In this document: piece by piece, positions 24,187-35,970 of the stretch
How positions within the stretch are numbered: the first letter of the stretch is position 1
Layout of the letters: each line of letters begins with the position of its first letter
Origin: Druceiella hillmani
Taxonomy: Eukaryota > Arthropoda > Insecta > Lepidoptera > Hepialidae
Direction of reading: 5' to 3'
Length of the DNA stretch: 64,000 nt
Assembly (NCBI GenBank): GCA_039881145.1
Contig: JAYKKI010000087.1
Location: 6,644,001-6,708,000 of the forward strand
Position numbers and translations under genes: made by a program
Notes under the pieces: model-generated
Databases searched by the model: none
What the model was told of the DNA's origin: nothing
Seen by the model: only the letters and a program-made list of their open reading frames with translations

Positions 24187-26819
24187 TTTTTATATAAATT
24201 TCGATGATATAACTGTGAAATATAAGATCCAAAATTACATCCCGCATGTTTGATACCCTTTGGATAGTAATTCCGTCTAGCATGTAACTGTGCAAGAGGG
24301 GGGTATTTAAGCGGGAGTACCATATTTTTGCACATTTTCTCATAAAAAAATATAGCCTAATTTTAAAACTCTGTTGGGATATTGAGTCGATATCATGACG
24401 GAATAATTCACTAACAGATTTAATAATGATGATATAACGAACTTTTTTTCGGAAAAAGTGACAAAAGTATTTATCTTTCAAAAGTATTATATCGCTGGTT
24501 AATTAATATAATATAATATGGAAGAAGAAAAAATATTGATTTTGAAAAGTTAACAAGAGAATTAAAAGAGGACAACTATGTTATAGTTGAAGAGGGTACC
24601 ATGAATCTAATCGGTCTAGCTCTATGTTTAACGTGAATGGACATGAAACATTTCTTAAGGCACTGTCTTTAATATCTTTCGAAGAAATATATTCACAGTT
24701 TTTTGTAAAGACAGCGACTGGCTTGAACAGCTTTAAGTCTTGTTATAGTATCCAAAATAAAATATTAAATTTGATTTTATTGTTTGAATGACAGAGTCAA
24801 TATAATTGCTCTAATTATTAAAGAAATTTTTCTTAATTAGTAAGGAATTGAGCCAAATATATATATATGCGGAAGAATATTTTTTCTACGAAATAATAAT
24901 CATTGAACGATTTTGTATTTCGCATCAAACAAAATTGCTACTAGTAATTTCATTTTAAATATTTTATAAGTCTTAAGTTTCAAAGTTAAACCAGTACATT
25001 GCAGTGTGATTTTCATATACTTATTCGGTATCTTAAATTTAGACTATGAAACAACTCTAGGTCAACTTGGCTTTGAATTAACACTTGATAACGCATATGA
25101 ACAAGGTACTTATTTTCTATGCTTGAGAGAATTTTTACCTAATTTATATATTTATATTAAAATATAAATTAAATAAATAACCTTTTAAATTATATATGTT
25201 TAAATAATTAAACTTTTAAGTTTGAACATAATTTTTTTATTTACTGAAAGAATTGTATTGGTGTAATTTATAAAAGTTTTTCTTCACTCTATTTCGAAAA
25301 ATATGCGTTTATAAATAAGAGACTTTAAAAAAGAATATATCGTTAAATAAAAAATACTTATCATAAAACATAGAAATATGAATTAAAATTTAAATTATTC
25401 CATTTCAAAAGGTTGTAAACAATCTCCTTGTATTTAAATCCGTTTAAGTGTTTACGACCGTAGTCTTTAACTAATTATTACGGACAACTTGTTGTTATTG
25501 CAAATTAATTCTCATTTCCTACCTACTCAGCGTAAAACAATTACCCAATTCCCTTTACAGCAGCCGCACTTCCGCCTTACACCCTGAAATACTCGAGAGG
25601 TTAAAGATAATTTTAGAGTAAATACCATGCGGTTTCTAAAATAACAGGTAAGCTTCTAGTCTCTAGAGATTAAACTTTTGAATACATTTTTAGATTTTAT
25701 GGCTTTGTTTAAGGAAATTTGATGGGAAATTTACATAATTATTGACACCGTTAATATTACATGCTACGGATATTTTTCAAATTATGAAAGTGACTTTATA
25801 ATTTCTTAATTGGGAAACATACTTATGCAAGTTCATTTGCAGAATAAATTTTCCGTAATTTTTGTGCCATATTTATGAGTACAAAGTTCTGTATTGCAAT
25901 ACACACACCTTTTTAATGTTGCGTACAAGTGTTGTGACTGCTTCACACTTGTGGCTTTGCAATATCCATCATATTGAATTCCAAGTAGCTACGCTATTCA
26001 TTGATACTCGGTAAGGTAAGATGAATGTGGCGACATTTTACACATAAAAATCCTTTAAGCCTTTCTTGTAAAAGGAAACAAGTAAAAAGGAAACCACCGA
26101 ATAAATAAAAAAAAGTATCTCGGAAACTGCCGATACTTTTAGTGCTATTTATTTTTTGAGCTACAAAAAATATCAAAAATGAAAGTTAAACATCCAAAAT
26201 CCTAGTGGATCTTTATAATAAGGAAATAATCATCACAATCCTACTTTCGAAGAAAAAGAATTATTATATTATTGATACCTTTTCAGCTATTGTTGGAGTA
26301 TAATGTTCTTATACGCGGTAGGAAGAAGTATTTTTGTGAACGATTCAGTTGCTTAAAATACTTCGATTATACTGAATTATTTTCTTCGCAATCGATGGTC
26401 GAAAGCCAACGCCCCCAAGTACCCACTTAGGCCTATTGAAGAACACATTCGCGTCCGTTCACTATGTTAAAGTGGCGCGAGCCGCGTGGCTGGATTGTAT
26501 TCGGTCGATTCGAAAAATATCTCAATTGTTCAATTGTTTAGCGAATGGTTGTTCGATTTATTTTAAACAACTGGAATTGTTTCGATTATTAAAAAGTTGC
26601 ACAAGCTTTCCTTCAATCTAAAGATAAGTGACGTTTACCTGAAAGTAAGGTATATATAGTAGAAAAGTGAAGGTCAAAAAGTCTATATATGATAGTCGTT
26701 TTCTATAAGATTAGTTCAGAGAGTTATAAATATAATGTCTGTGCCCATAAATCCAAATAAAATTTGGAACAAGAAAAGTTTTCAGTTTTTTTTTCTTCCA
26801 TATATTGCTTTTGGATAAC
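24187..26819. other. Gene-free AT-rich stretch
   Basis: Frames of 60-105 codons (for example minus 24164-24481 and plus 26436-26621) show no known domain. About 26395-26490 is GC-richer (ccaacgcccccaagtaccc; gtggcgcgagccgcgtgg) and may be an unrecognised repeat or an old exon. Confidence 0.4.
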
Positions 26820-26940
26820 AGAAACTATTACCATACCAAATTACATCAAAATTCGTCTAGTAGATTTTGCGTGATTGACAGACAAATTAACATACAGATA
26901 AACAGACAAAAATCCAAAAACCAGTTTTCTGACTTATATT
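26820..26940 (+). mobile_element. Interspersed-repeat tail module (ccaaat-catcaaaat / gacagacaaa type)
   Basis: Contains ccaaattacatcaaaattcg, tagtagattttgcgtgattg and then acagacaaa/aacagacaaa blocks. This combination is frequent in the 3' portions of invertebrate interspersed repeats. Boundaries and family are unknown. Confidence 0.35.
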
Positions 26941-27707
26941 ATCATTCTATTCGCTAAATAAAACATCATTTTTTAAATATTCTGTATGTCTTTGTATTTA
27001 TTTTGTCATCAATCAATATTTGGATTTCATTAGTAAAATAAGAATCTTGTTACTGAAAACCTAAAAAAAATGTTCTCTACAATTATGACTCTAAGCTTGT
27101 AATATGAAACGACTAAGTACGTTTCAATAAAGTATTAAATTTTGTATAGCTTGGAATCCTGGAAACAAAATCAAGTATGTGTCATCACAATACAATGTCT
27201 ACAGCTTTAAAAAACGTTTTATGTGTACTTTAAATAGGATATATAAAATTTACCTTAAAATAGTCATAAATATTTGCATAACATGTCGTCACACTTATTG
27301 CTTTGTATATAATTTACAGACAAACATGTGAATATCTGAAAAACTTTGAAATTTCAAATCATCGCTATAGTTTTCCGGAAAACATTAGGTCGACTTCTAG
27401 TGACATTGTATTTATTTAATAATGTTGACTCAAGGCAGTTTTGGATAGGGAGAGGGAAGTTGGCTATTTTTGCTAACAATTTGATTAGCTTTACATCTTT
27501 GCAGTTAGTTTTTCAATTGGTACACGTTTGAAAACTATACACAAAAAAGTTCATTATTTTATTTTCCCGCTCTAAAATTTCTATAAAACTATTTTTGCGT
27601 ATTAGATATTGGTATATGACAAATTGCAGGTTTCTAGGATAAAAAATGTTGTAAACAGTTTTAGCAATATCTCTGAATATTTGTTTCATAAAATTCTTTT
27701 GTAATTC

Positions 27708-27895
27708 ACAATTAAATGAAAATACGTGATGCAGTATTATTTCTACTTTCTTTAAGTTCTTTACCACAACCTAGGTTTTATTGTATTACAACATCTTCAG
27801 GTGGACTATTAGGAAAAATCTATCTTTGCTATCATGTAGTTTCATTTAATTGTGAATAATGGATTTCTACAAAATTAACGTCAATTTTATTCAAC
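27708..27895 (-). mobile_element. Complete short hammerhead-type element with 10-bp TSD (copy 3)
   Basis: The element starts acaattaaatgaaa and ends ...ttctacaaaattaacgtcaa and attcaac. Direct repeats tttgtaattc flank it exactly (27698-27707 and 27896-27905). Inside are the gatgcagtatta block, the hammerhead region on the minus strand, and the foldback return (tgtagtttcatttaattgtg). At 188 bp it is one of the most compact full copies in the window. Variable-length TSDs of about 10 bp indicate target-primed retrotransposition rather than a TA/TTAA DNA transposon. Confidence 0.8.
27763..27804 (-). ncRNA. Hammerhead-like motif, core mutated
   Basis: The CTGAAGA box is intact, but the GAAA box has become AAAA and the nucleotide after the stem III U is U rather than C. 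Probably inactive. Confidence 0.4.
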
Positions 27896-27984
27896 TTTGT
27901 AATTCTTAAAATCGTCCTTTCAATTGATGCCGCGTATATGATAAATGAAATTAAAAGAAAATGCAAAATTATATTTGCGCCTCA

Positions 27985-28120
27985 AAAATGTTCGTATGAA
28001 TATTTTTGAGTATAAAACTCAATCTCTTCCAATGAGATATATACGAACAGACGGACAAATGCATGAGTGAGCATATATGAATTCCATCTTCGGTCCATTG
28101 AAGGTAAGGGATCCTAAAAA
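27985..28120 (+). mobile_element. Interspersed-repeat 3' tail module, plus-strand copy
   Basis: Contains gaacagacggacaaatgcat, gagtgag and ggtaagggatcctaaaaata. This resembles the cagacggac...ggtacggaaccctaaaaa tail seen in many invertebrate repeats, and it is the counterpart of the minus-strand copy at 17240-17335. Confidence 0.4.
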
Positions 28121-31100
28121 TATAATAGATGTAAAACCAGTATGCTTTATATGTTGATTATTTTTTCTTTAATTTTTGTACAGTATGTAGGTAAAAGAAT
28201 TTAAATATAGTGTAGCGGTTTTAAAATGATCTTTTAAAATGGCAGTGTTGTAATGGTTTACTCTCTATGACTTGCTCTACGAATAGAGATTGACGTACAG
28301 AATAACCTTTATTAAAGTAGTATAAATATTTATGAGCTTATTTTTAAATGGACAACTTTCAAATACATTTTAACATAAATAAGAAACAAATCTGTATTAG
28401 ACACATATGTATGGCGACATCGATGTTTTGAGTGAAAATATGGAAATTGAAATAAAACATACATTTATTGGAATATACAGGTGGATATATAATGTCTTTT
28501 AATCTAAGACTTTTACTCATTAGTTTGATCTACGTTTAGTTTAAATATCAAAAACTTTTAATTAAAAATACCAAGACCCATCGATTTCCTATCGTGTGGT
28601 AAACCCATTTGAATAGGCACTAAAATCATAAGGTCAACCGCCAAATAATAGATGGTAATTGGTATTTAATTTAATGTTCGATCCTAATGTAACGAAACTG
28701 GTATTCAAAATAATTAGAAATAATAGAGCCAATGTTAGAAGCGCCAATATTGTTTAAATAACAACTTTATCTTGACTTTGCCACATGTAGATAACATTTT
28801 ATTTTGCCTCCATTTTTCATGAATGGGGTACGTAACGAATACGAAACGTAAAATGAAATTTATATATTTTGTTGTTTAATATCAGTCAGGTTGGCGAGGG
28901 TTAAGTTAGTACATTAAATATTTTTGAATAACTTTATGATAAAACCAGGAGATAGATCAAATAAAAGCTAAAACAACTATTGCAAACGAATTTTTACCCG
29001 TTTGTCGGTTTCATTTTCTGTTTATGCATTAGATAGGTACGCTTAAGGGTTTTTGTCAAAATTATTTTTAAAATTCAGATTGAAATTGAAACTACTTTTG
29101 TATTAATCGAGTCCTAACTTACATTAAGAAAACTAACTGATCTCTATGAAATTATAAATGAATTTAGCCATGGAAATAAAAATAAATAGTATATTTATTC
29201 CAAAATAGAATGCATCTTTCTGCGAAGAAAAAAATCATACTGATAAAATATCTTCTATGACTAGCTACAGGTATATACAGGTTTTCTACGTCATTTCTGC
29301 GATTTACTGTCTTCTTTGACCGAATAAAATGCTGATTTAAAAGGATTGATTTTTGGACTGTAAACAAATAAAAGATATCTAAAAATTTTGAAAAGAAATC
29401 TATTCAAAATTCAGTTATATAACCTATAAATCTTAATTTCATGTTTAAGCCGGATATTTGGTATCTTGTCAAATTTAATTGATAAGTTCGTACCTGTCAC
29501 TTCAATAGATTTTTAAATATAGCTTCCCAATATCTTGACTTTCAATGTAAAATTCAAAGATTGAAATCACAAGCATGGTTTTTAATAAATAATAAAATAA
29601 TTTTTGCCGAATATTGATATCATGTCAGCAAGTTTTATATATATTTTTGCACGTTTTTACCAGATATTTCCAATGCCTATTTTAGTTTTAGATAAATTTA
29701 TTTTAGTAATAATGTCTCTTTTACCACTTAATATTAATATATTTGAGGATATAATAGAATAATAGGTTTAAATATTTTATAACACAATGAATATTGAGAA
29801 GAAAAATGAACGCATCTGTTTCTTCTTGAACTTTTTACCTTGTAGCATAATATTTTTATTTTTAAACAGGATTTTTCATCATTCTATTTATTTTTTTAAA
29901 TTTGTTTGCCAACCATGTGTTTACGATTTAATGAAACTGAATTCTTTTGAAATTCATTGTTTCGTCTTCAATATAATCCTTCTGATTTTATTATATTCGT
30001 GCGTCCGTTTTTTGATCCTTTTGTTATAGTTTTTACTTTCCTACCATTTACAAGCGTGACATTTTATGAGTAAACAATTTTATATAGAATATGTGTAGAA
30101 AATATGTAACACATTGAAAAAAACATATTTAACTGTAAAGGGAGCCCATATATTCGAAGTGAAGGTCAAATTTGTTTCACTCATTCCATCGAATGGGGCA
30201 TTACCATTGTGAAGGCATTTTAAAACGATTAAAGTTTCTACTTAAACACCTTTCTCACTTTCCAGCCTTGTTTGAGAAATATTAAGCTTCAAAACGACAT
30301 GCAAATTGTTTCCCTCTCACTAATTTTTTAGCCACAGGCTTGAAAATTCTGGAAAAGTTATGAGCACTAGCATTTGACTTTCAATTAAACATAGCTAACT
30401 TTTTTCATAATTATAGATAAAAGTTCAAAATTAAACTTGTGATAGGATTTGTTTTGTAATCAAGTGAAATATAGTCCAGAAGGAATACTTGCTAATTTCA
30501 AATATAGAAGTTATCTTCAAATATATAAGTTAACCATCTATTATCTTATTTTTGAAAACTTATGAAAAGGGAAAATAACGGACGTTAAAGGTATATATGC
30601 TAATGTGATAAATTGTCCCATACTTTTCCGAAATGTATTTTTCATTGGTTGTGGTTTATTTGCTGTTCATATTGAAACGAAGTTTTTAGTCGATATAATT
30701 TATTATGAGTGTAGATCAATCGGAATTAGTGACGTAATATTTATTTAAATTTTTTATCCTAAAAAAATAATTAGATTAATGTATTTTTTGTAACACGTGC
30801 TGACAAATAAACAATTTGTAATATTTATAAGTACGTCTTATCGTATTGTATATGTTATAAAAATAAATGAAATATTCATAAAAGGGTTTCATTCATAAAA
30901 GGGATTCATTGTGTTATTTGCGGTGAGAGTATAATTTGAAAAAGTTACCAAAATTGTACAACCATTTTTTTTGTAAAATGATATTGGATGTATTACTAAA
31001 AATTGAAATAAGAAAAATTCTGTCTGTTCTCCCCGCTCTCCATTCTCAAAACCACCAAAATTAAAATTATAAGGAAACAGCGTTATTAGCAATTTTACTA

Positions 31101-31233
31101 ATTTTTTCTAGAAATTATAATGATTACTACAAAATCAAACATTTTTGAGAAATTTGCATTTCTAGAGCTATTGGTTTTACCTTAGCCAATACATTAACAT
31201 AATGCAAAATAATAGGAATATTTTTAAACGGTT
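28121..31233. other. Gene-free AT-rich stretch
   Basis: No supported feature on either strand. The 80-codon frame at 29787-30029 is Phe/Ile/Leu-rich, as expected for AT-rich sequence. Confidence 0.5.
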
Positions 31234-31790
31234 TAAATATTGAAAGAACTAAGTTTTAATTTAACTTATAACGTAATTGGAGTGTTATCCTGCTAAAATT
31301 TAAAAATGTTAAAATTCCAGGGATTGAAGTGTAGGATATAAATTCGCAGCGTATTTCGTACTACACATATAAATTCATTATACAATTGAGCTAAATAACG
31401 GTTATTATCTTATTTAGTGTATTTGGACATACTCTACCTACAAAAGCAAGCAGATAAAAAACCTACGTATAAACAGATAATTGTTCATTCCGCTAGCAAA
31501 ATTAAAGAATCACCGAAAACTTAAAAAAGTCACTTTAAAGAGTATTAACTTTCCGAAGGATTGTCCTATTAACATACTGCTTGTTTTGGATAAGTAAAAT
31601 GTAAACAATTCACAAAGTATATCGTGAAAATTAATTATTTACACAAATATATGTTCATTATTATGTTGTCTGTCATTATTAATAGGTAGAGAGTTTTGGT
31701 ATCTAAATAAATCAAGCATTTCTAGTATCATTCGCAACTCTATTTTTTACAGCATAAAGGAAGTATAGATAAAAGGTAATTAAAGTATTC
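31234..31790 (+). repeat. Repeat A, copy 1 (plus, partial)
   Basis: Runs from aatattgaaagaactaagtt to gaagtatagataaaa. It is nearly identical to the right two-thirds of 35167-35970 and to the reverse complement of 32228-32640. It lacks the left ~250 bp of the full unit. No coding capacity. Confidence 0.9.
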
Positions 31791-31921
31791 GTTAATCAGA
31801 AGTGGGGCTTTGACTTTGACACAACTTGTGGCCAGTCATATAAAAGGATCACTGCCTATTACTTGCCATGGTTCTTTGTTATTTTATGTTTAACAATCGA
31901 GAACTCTCTCGCTACTTTTTA

Positions 31922-31954
31922 TACATGTATATATTAATATATATAAATTTACAC

Positions 31955-31988
<34 letters not shown>

Positions 31989-32030
31989 GTATATAAATAT
32001 ATATGTATATATATATATATATATATATAA

Positions 32031-32092
<62 letters not shown>
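31922..32092. repeat. Long compound (TA)n tract
   Basis: TA repeats with sporadic g and aaat interruptions over about 170 bp. The Tyr/Ile-repeat frames on both strands here are the microsatellite translated. Confidence 0.95.
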
Positions 32093-32093
<1 letters not shown>

Positions 32094-32227
32094 TCTTCAG
32101 GTGGGATATAAGAAAAGAATCTTTGCTTATATCCCACCTGAAGATGTTGTAATACAACGAAACTTAGGTCGTGGAAAAGAAATTAAAGATAGTAGAAATA
32201 ATACTACATCACGTAGCTTTATTTATT
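32093..32227 (+). mobile_element. Hammerhead-type foldback element (copy 4) between (TA)n and repeat A copy 2
   Basis: Begins in the middle of the family with atcttcaggtgggatataag and immediately folds back (cttatatcccacctgaagat). It then carries the hammerhead core, the gatagtagaaataatactac block and acgtagctttattta. It abuts the (TA)n tract on the left. On the right it passes into repeat A within atttgtgtaaataatta, a junction with obvious microhomology. No intact TSD, so this copy was truncated or rearranged with repeat A. Confidence 0.7.
32134..32174 (+). ncRNA. Hammerhead-like ribozyme motif, boxes intact
   Basis: CCAC (32134-32137), CTGAAGA (32138-32144), one extra T, GTTGT-AAT-ACAAC, GAAA, stem III CTTAGGT, C, then GTGG (32171-32174). 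Stem I pairs CCAC with GTGG over 4 bp. Stem II pairs over 5 bp. Stem III pairs A-U, C-G and U-G. The cleavage triplet is GUC. The unpaired U before stem II departs from the canonical core and could reduce activity. Confidence 0.65.
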
Positions 32228-32892
32228 TGTGTAAATAATTAAGTTTCACGATATACTTTATGAATTGTTTACATTTTACTTATCCAAAACAAGGAGTATG
32301 TTAATAGGACAATCCTTCGGAAAGTTAATACTCTTTAAAGTGACTTTTTTAAGTTTTCGGTGATTCTTTAATTTTGCTAGCGGAATGAACAATTATCTGT
32401 TTATCCGTAGGTTTATTTATCTGCTTGTTTTTGTAGGTAGAGTATGTCCAAATGCACTAAATAAGATAATAACCGTTATTTAGCTCAATTGTATAATGAA
32501 TTTATATTTGTGGTACGGAATACGCTGCGAATTTATATCCTACACTTCAATCCCTGGAATTTTAACATTTCTAAATTTTAGGAGGATAACACTACAATTA
32601 CTTTCTCAGTTAAATTAAAACTGAGTTCTTTCAATATTATTGCAAGACAACTTATCTAAAAGCACTTCAGAAATTATGTAAGAAGTATAATGTTAAAATA
32701 AGTAATCGTTTTGAGCACCATTTAGAATATTTTTTTTAAGCTTTGTATCTATGTAATATGGTTCGCAAAACATTGAAGACCTTTAGTAGCAGAGAGGTCC
32801 TTAATAAAAAGGAAAATTTTATACTTGGTAATATATAAAATATTTACTAATAAGCATAGTTTGCAAATTAAAATTTATAGTTTAATTATAAG

Positions 32893-32895
<3 letters not shown>
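32228..32895 (-). repeat. Repeat A, copy 2 (inverted)
   Basis: The reverse complement of 35167-35823, including the cgcagcgtatttcg-type block, the gaccttcaatgttttgcgaa-type block and the ataagtttgcaaattaaa end next to a (TA)n tract. It ends on the left at the hammerhead element, so the terminal ~140 bp found in copies 1 and 3 is missing. Confidence 0.9.
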
Positions 32896-32942
<47 letters not shown>

Positions 32943-33011
32943 TATAAAATATATATATTTATATATATGTACATAATATATATAAATATACATATATATA
33001 AATATATATAT
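32896..33011. repeat. (TA)n-rich tract
   Basis: TA repeats with aaatata and tacata interruptions. It joins repeat A copy 2 to the purine-rich tract. The same A-to-(TA)n junction occurs at copy 3, so the tract was probably copied along with the unit. Confidence 0.9.
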
Positions 33012-33588
33012 GGGAGGGGAGGGTAAGTGTGGGTAGAGGTGTGGAGAAGGGGCGGGGGAGAGGGGGTGAAAGGATAGGGGGAGAGAAAGGAGAAGGGCGG
33101 GGAAGGGTCGAGGAAAGGGAGTAGAGGGGGAGGGGAAGGGTATTAGAGGGAGAGGGGAAGGGGAAGGGGAGTAGAAGAGGAGGGTGAGGTGAGGGGAACG
33201 GGTGGTGAGAGAGGTGGGGTACGGGAGATGTGAAGAGAAAGTGGAAGGCAAGGGAAAAGAAAAGTAAGGGGAAGGGGAGTGGAATGGAAGGGGAACCGGA
33301 AGGGAAGGGGGAGCGTAAGGGAAGGGGAAGAGGGACCGGTAGAGAAGAGTAAGGGGGAACAGAAGGGAAAAGAAGGGGGGAACCCTTCCCTCTCCCTTCC
33401 CCTCTACCACCCCTTCCCCATCCTCATCCTCTTCAGCATTCCATTCTCCTTCTCCGCCCCTTCCCCTTCCCTTTCCGCTCTTGCTCCCGTTTCTCCTTCC
33501 ACTTCCCCTCCCCAAGTATCCCCCTTCCACTTCTTCCCTTTCCACATCCCGTACCCCTTCCCCTCCCCCACCATCTCTCTCCTCTCCC
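33012..33588. repeat. Purine-rich to pyrimidine-rich foldback tract
   Basis: 33012-33382 is almost pure G/A on the plus strand (gggga, ggaa, gaga units). At 33383 the plus strand switches abruptly to C/T and stays so to 33588. The right arm's complement matches part of the left arm in order: ggggtacggga, then gatgtg(a/g)a, then gtggaagg. So this is a diverged inverted repeat, not two unrelated tracts. It can form G-quadruplex, triplex or hairpin structures. The 234- and 153-codon frames here are low-complexity artefacts. Confidence 0.9.
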
Positions 33589-33614
33589 AATTTTCTAGGC
33601 TTACTATATACCCT
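33589..33614 (+). repeat. 26-bp segment repeated in inverse at 52110-52135
   Basis: The segment aattttctaggcttactata plus taccct is an exact reverse complement of 52110-52135. Here it borders the pyrimidine tract. At 52 kb it borders a (TA)n tract. It is probably the conserved end of an interspersed element whose body I cannot identify. Confidence 0.6.
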
Positions 33615-34880
33615 GTATGTACTATTACCCAGTATTTGAAATTAAGATCCACAATCCATCTGAGCCGTTTCCATTTCAAATTTATGATAACTTCATATAC
33701 TTTACCTTCTTATCCGAATAAAAAACTATCTTCTTACTAAATTTTATTAACATCGATTTAACAGATTAGCTTTGAAGTTGTAACAAACAAAGATCGATTT
33801 TAATTTGGCACTTACAACATTGGTGGGAATGTTTTCTCTAATTGAAAAAATTACATATTTTTGTATTCTACCTATCGATCTCTTTCGTTTGATGTCCATA
33901 TCGAAATAACGAAGATCTCATATAAAAATTGATTTCGAATTTAGCCGCGAAAATTTAACATACAAACAAACGTGAGTTCAAAAGTGAGTTTGTCTGTTAT
34001 TGACAAATTCACATTTTAATTTTAATACATTTAGCTATTAGTGTTCATAAAAATACGTAACAATTGATAAGCATTATTATTGTTTTAGGGTTTTTCGCCC
34101 GAAGGATCCGATCGGAATCCTATCTATCCGTGTGTCAGAAGTTTCTAATTTTGAATCTAAATAAGATTGGAAATCGAAATTCACATGCGTAGTTCTTTTA
34201 TTTGCACCAAAAGTTAAAATCGTATTTAAAATCACTTGTTTCGAGGGTCGACCAAAATGTAAGGAGGAAGACAGATTTATTTTTTCTTCGTCGTACGAGA
34301 CATATCTTTAAAAGAAGCTTTTTAAGTAGCAGTGAGTGTTTCATGTTAATTATTATATAATTTAATCGTCATAATAAATACATTTAAACAGTGAATTACG
34401 TTTTAATGTTTCAGTGGCGATTTAGAATATCCGATATTTTGCAAGTAAATGGTGAGGTCAGGTTTTATAATAACTGTATTAATTTTCAAATAATTCTATA
34501 AGTGTAATACTAGAAAAAAAATTTTAAGTCATTAGAACATCAAAAGTTTACCATCTAACAAGTTTGTTATTTATTTATTGTTTTTCAAAATTGTTTTCTT
34601 TTGTTTTCAATTTTGAATTTATTGTTTTTCATGATATGCATCGTTTCATTCGATGCGATTACTAACAGAAATATTCGACTCTCTTTTCCTTTGATATCTC
34701 TTCCACGACATTTTCGCAGACGGTCATCGTATATTCTGCGTACGGGGATCGTATTCTTTGCAGTTTATCTATTATTCTTAGGAATAAGTAGAGATTGAAT
34801 GACGCGAAATCGACGCTGTACTGCCAATATTCCGTCGTTCACTTAGCTAAGTATGCAGAGGCGTCGTCGTGGTTTAGCTA
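33615..34880. other. Gene-free stretch
   Basis: No supported feature. The last ~230 bp (about 34650-34880) is GC-richer than average, with gcgtcgtcgtgg, and leads into repeat B without a recognised family. Confidence 0.45.
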
Positions 34881-35100
34881 CTAGCCTCTACGATGCTCGT
34901 GCAAGGACGTTATCCTCTATATGATTTCTAGTACAACAGGCGAACAATTACCGCACCAACAAATTTTGGTAATTTTTCTCTTTGTCTCCAGAACAATTCT
35001 TCTACAATAATTTGTCTGTATGAAGAAAGAGGTTACCAACTTTTTCTTGCGCTTTAGCCTATCTTTACCTTTGATTATATTTAATAAAGCAATTGCAATT
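34881..35100. repeat. Repeat B, copy 1 (220 bp)
   Basis: Matches 36741-36960 without gaps, with 9 differences in 220 positions by direct comparison (about 96% identity). Both copies run into a (TA)n tract after aataaagcaattgcaatt. The minus strand is open through both copies (KRKKKLVTSFFIQTN...), but the frame matches nothing I recognise. Confidence 0.95.
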
Positions 35101-35103
35101 ATA

Positions 35104-35158
<55 letters not shown>

Positions 35159-35166
35159 GTATATAT
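35101..35166. repeat. (TA)n microsatellite between repeats B and A
   Basis: A TA run with single-base interruptions joining repeat B copy 1 to repeat A copy 3. Confidence 0.9.
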
Positions 35167-35970
35167 AAACTTATAATTAAACTATAAATTTTAATTTGCA
35201 AACTATGCTTATTAATAAATATTTTACAAGTTACCAAGTTTAAAATTTTCCTTTTTATTAAGGACCTCTCTGCTACTAAAGGTCTTCAATGTTTTGCGAA
35301 CCATATTACATAGATACAAAGCTTAAAAAAATATTCTAAATTGTGCTCAAAACGATTACTTATTTTAACATTATACTTCTTACATAATTTCTGAAGTGCT
35401 TTTAGATAAGTTTTCTTACAACAATATTGAAAGAACTCAGTTTTAATTTAACTGAGAACGTAATTTGGAGTGTTATCCTGCTAAAATTTAAAAATGTTAA
35501 AATTCCAGGGATTGAAGTGTAGGATATAAATTCGCAGCGTATTTCGTACTACATATATAAATTCATTATACAATTGAGCTAAATAACGGTTATTATCTTA
35601 TTTAGTGCATTTGGACATACTCTACCTACAAAAGCAAGCAGATAAAAAACCTACGTATAAACAGATAATTGTTCATTCCGCTAGCAAAATTAAAGAATCA
35701 CCAAAAACTTAAAAAAGTCACTTTAAAGAGTATTAACTTTCCGAAGGATTGTCCTATTAACATACTCCTTGTTTTGGATAAGTAAAATGTAAACAATTCA
35801 TAAAGTATATCGTGAAAATTAATTATTTACACAAATATATGTTCATTATTATGTTGTCTGTCATTATTAATAGGTAGAGAGTTTTGGTATCTAAATAAAT
35901 CAAGCATTTCTAGTATCATTCGCAACTCTATTTTTTATAGCATAAAGGAAGTATAGATAAAATGTAATGA
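35167..35970 (+). repeat. Repeat A, copy 3 (plus, longest)
   Basis: The longest copy, about 0.8 kb. It starts aacttataattaaac beside (TA)n and ends gaagtatagataaaatgtaa. It covers everything present in copies 1 and 2. There is no terminal inverted repeat, poly-A tail or ORF, and the origin is not recognised. Confidence 0.9.

Noticed and set aside
24164..24481. 105-codon minus-strand frame
   Set aside because: Its end overlaps the right terminal inverted repeat of the 22.4-24.2 kb element and it matches no transposase. Treated as fortuitous.
31912..32238. Tyr/Ile-repeat frames on both strands
   Set aside because: Pure translation of the (TA)n microsatellite.
32886..33590. 234-codon minus-strand frame and overlapping 153-codon plus-strand frame, the longest in the window
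   Set aside because: They translate the GA/CT-rich foldback and (TA)n tract into Gly/Glu/Arg and Pro/Ser/Phe low complexity. No domain or gene-like composition.
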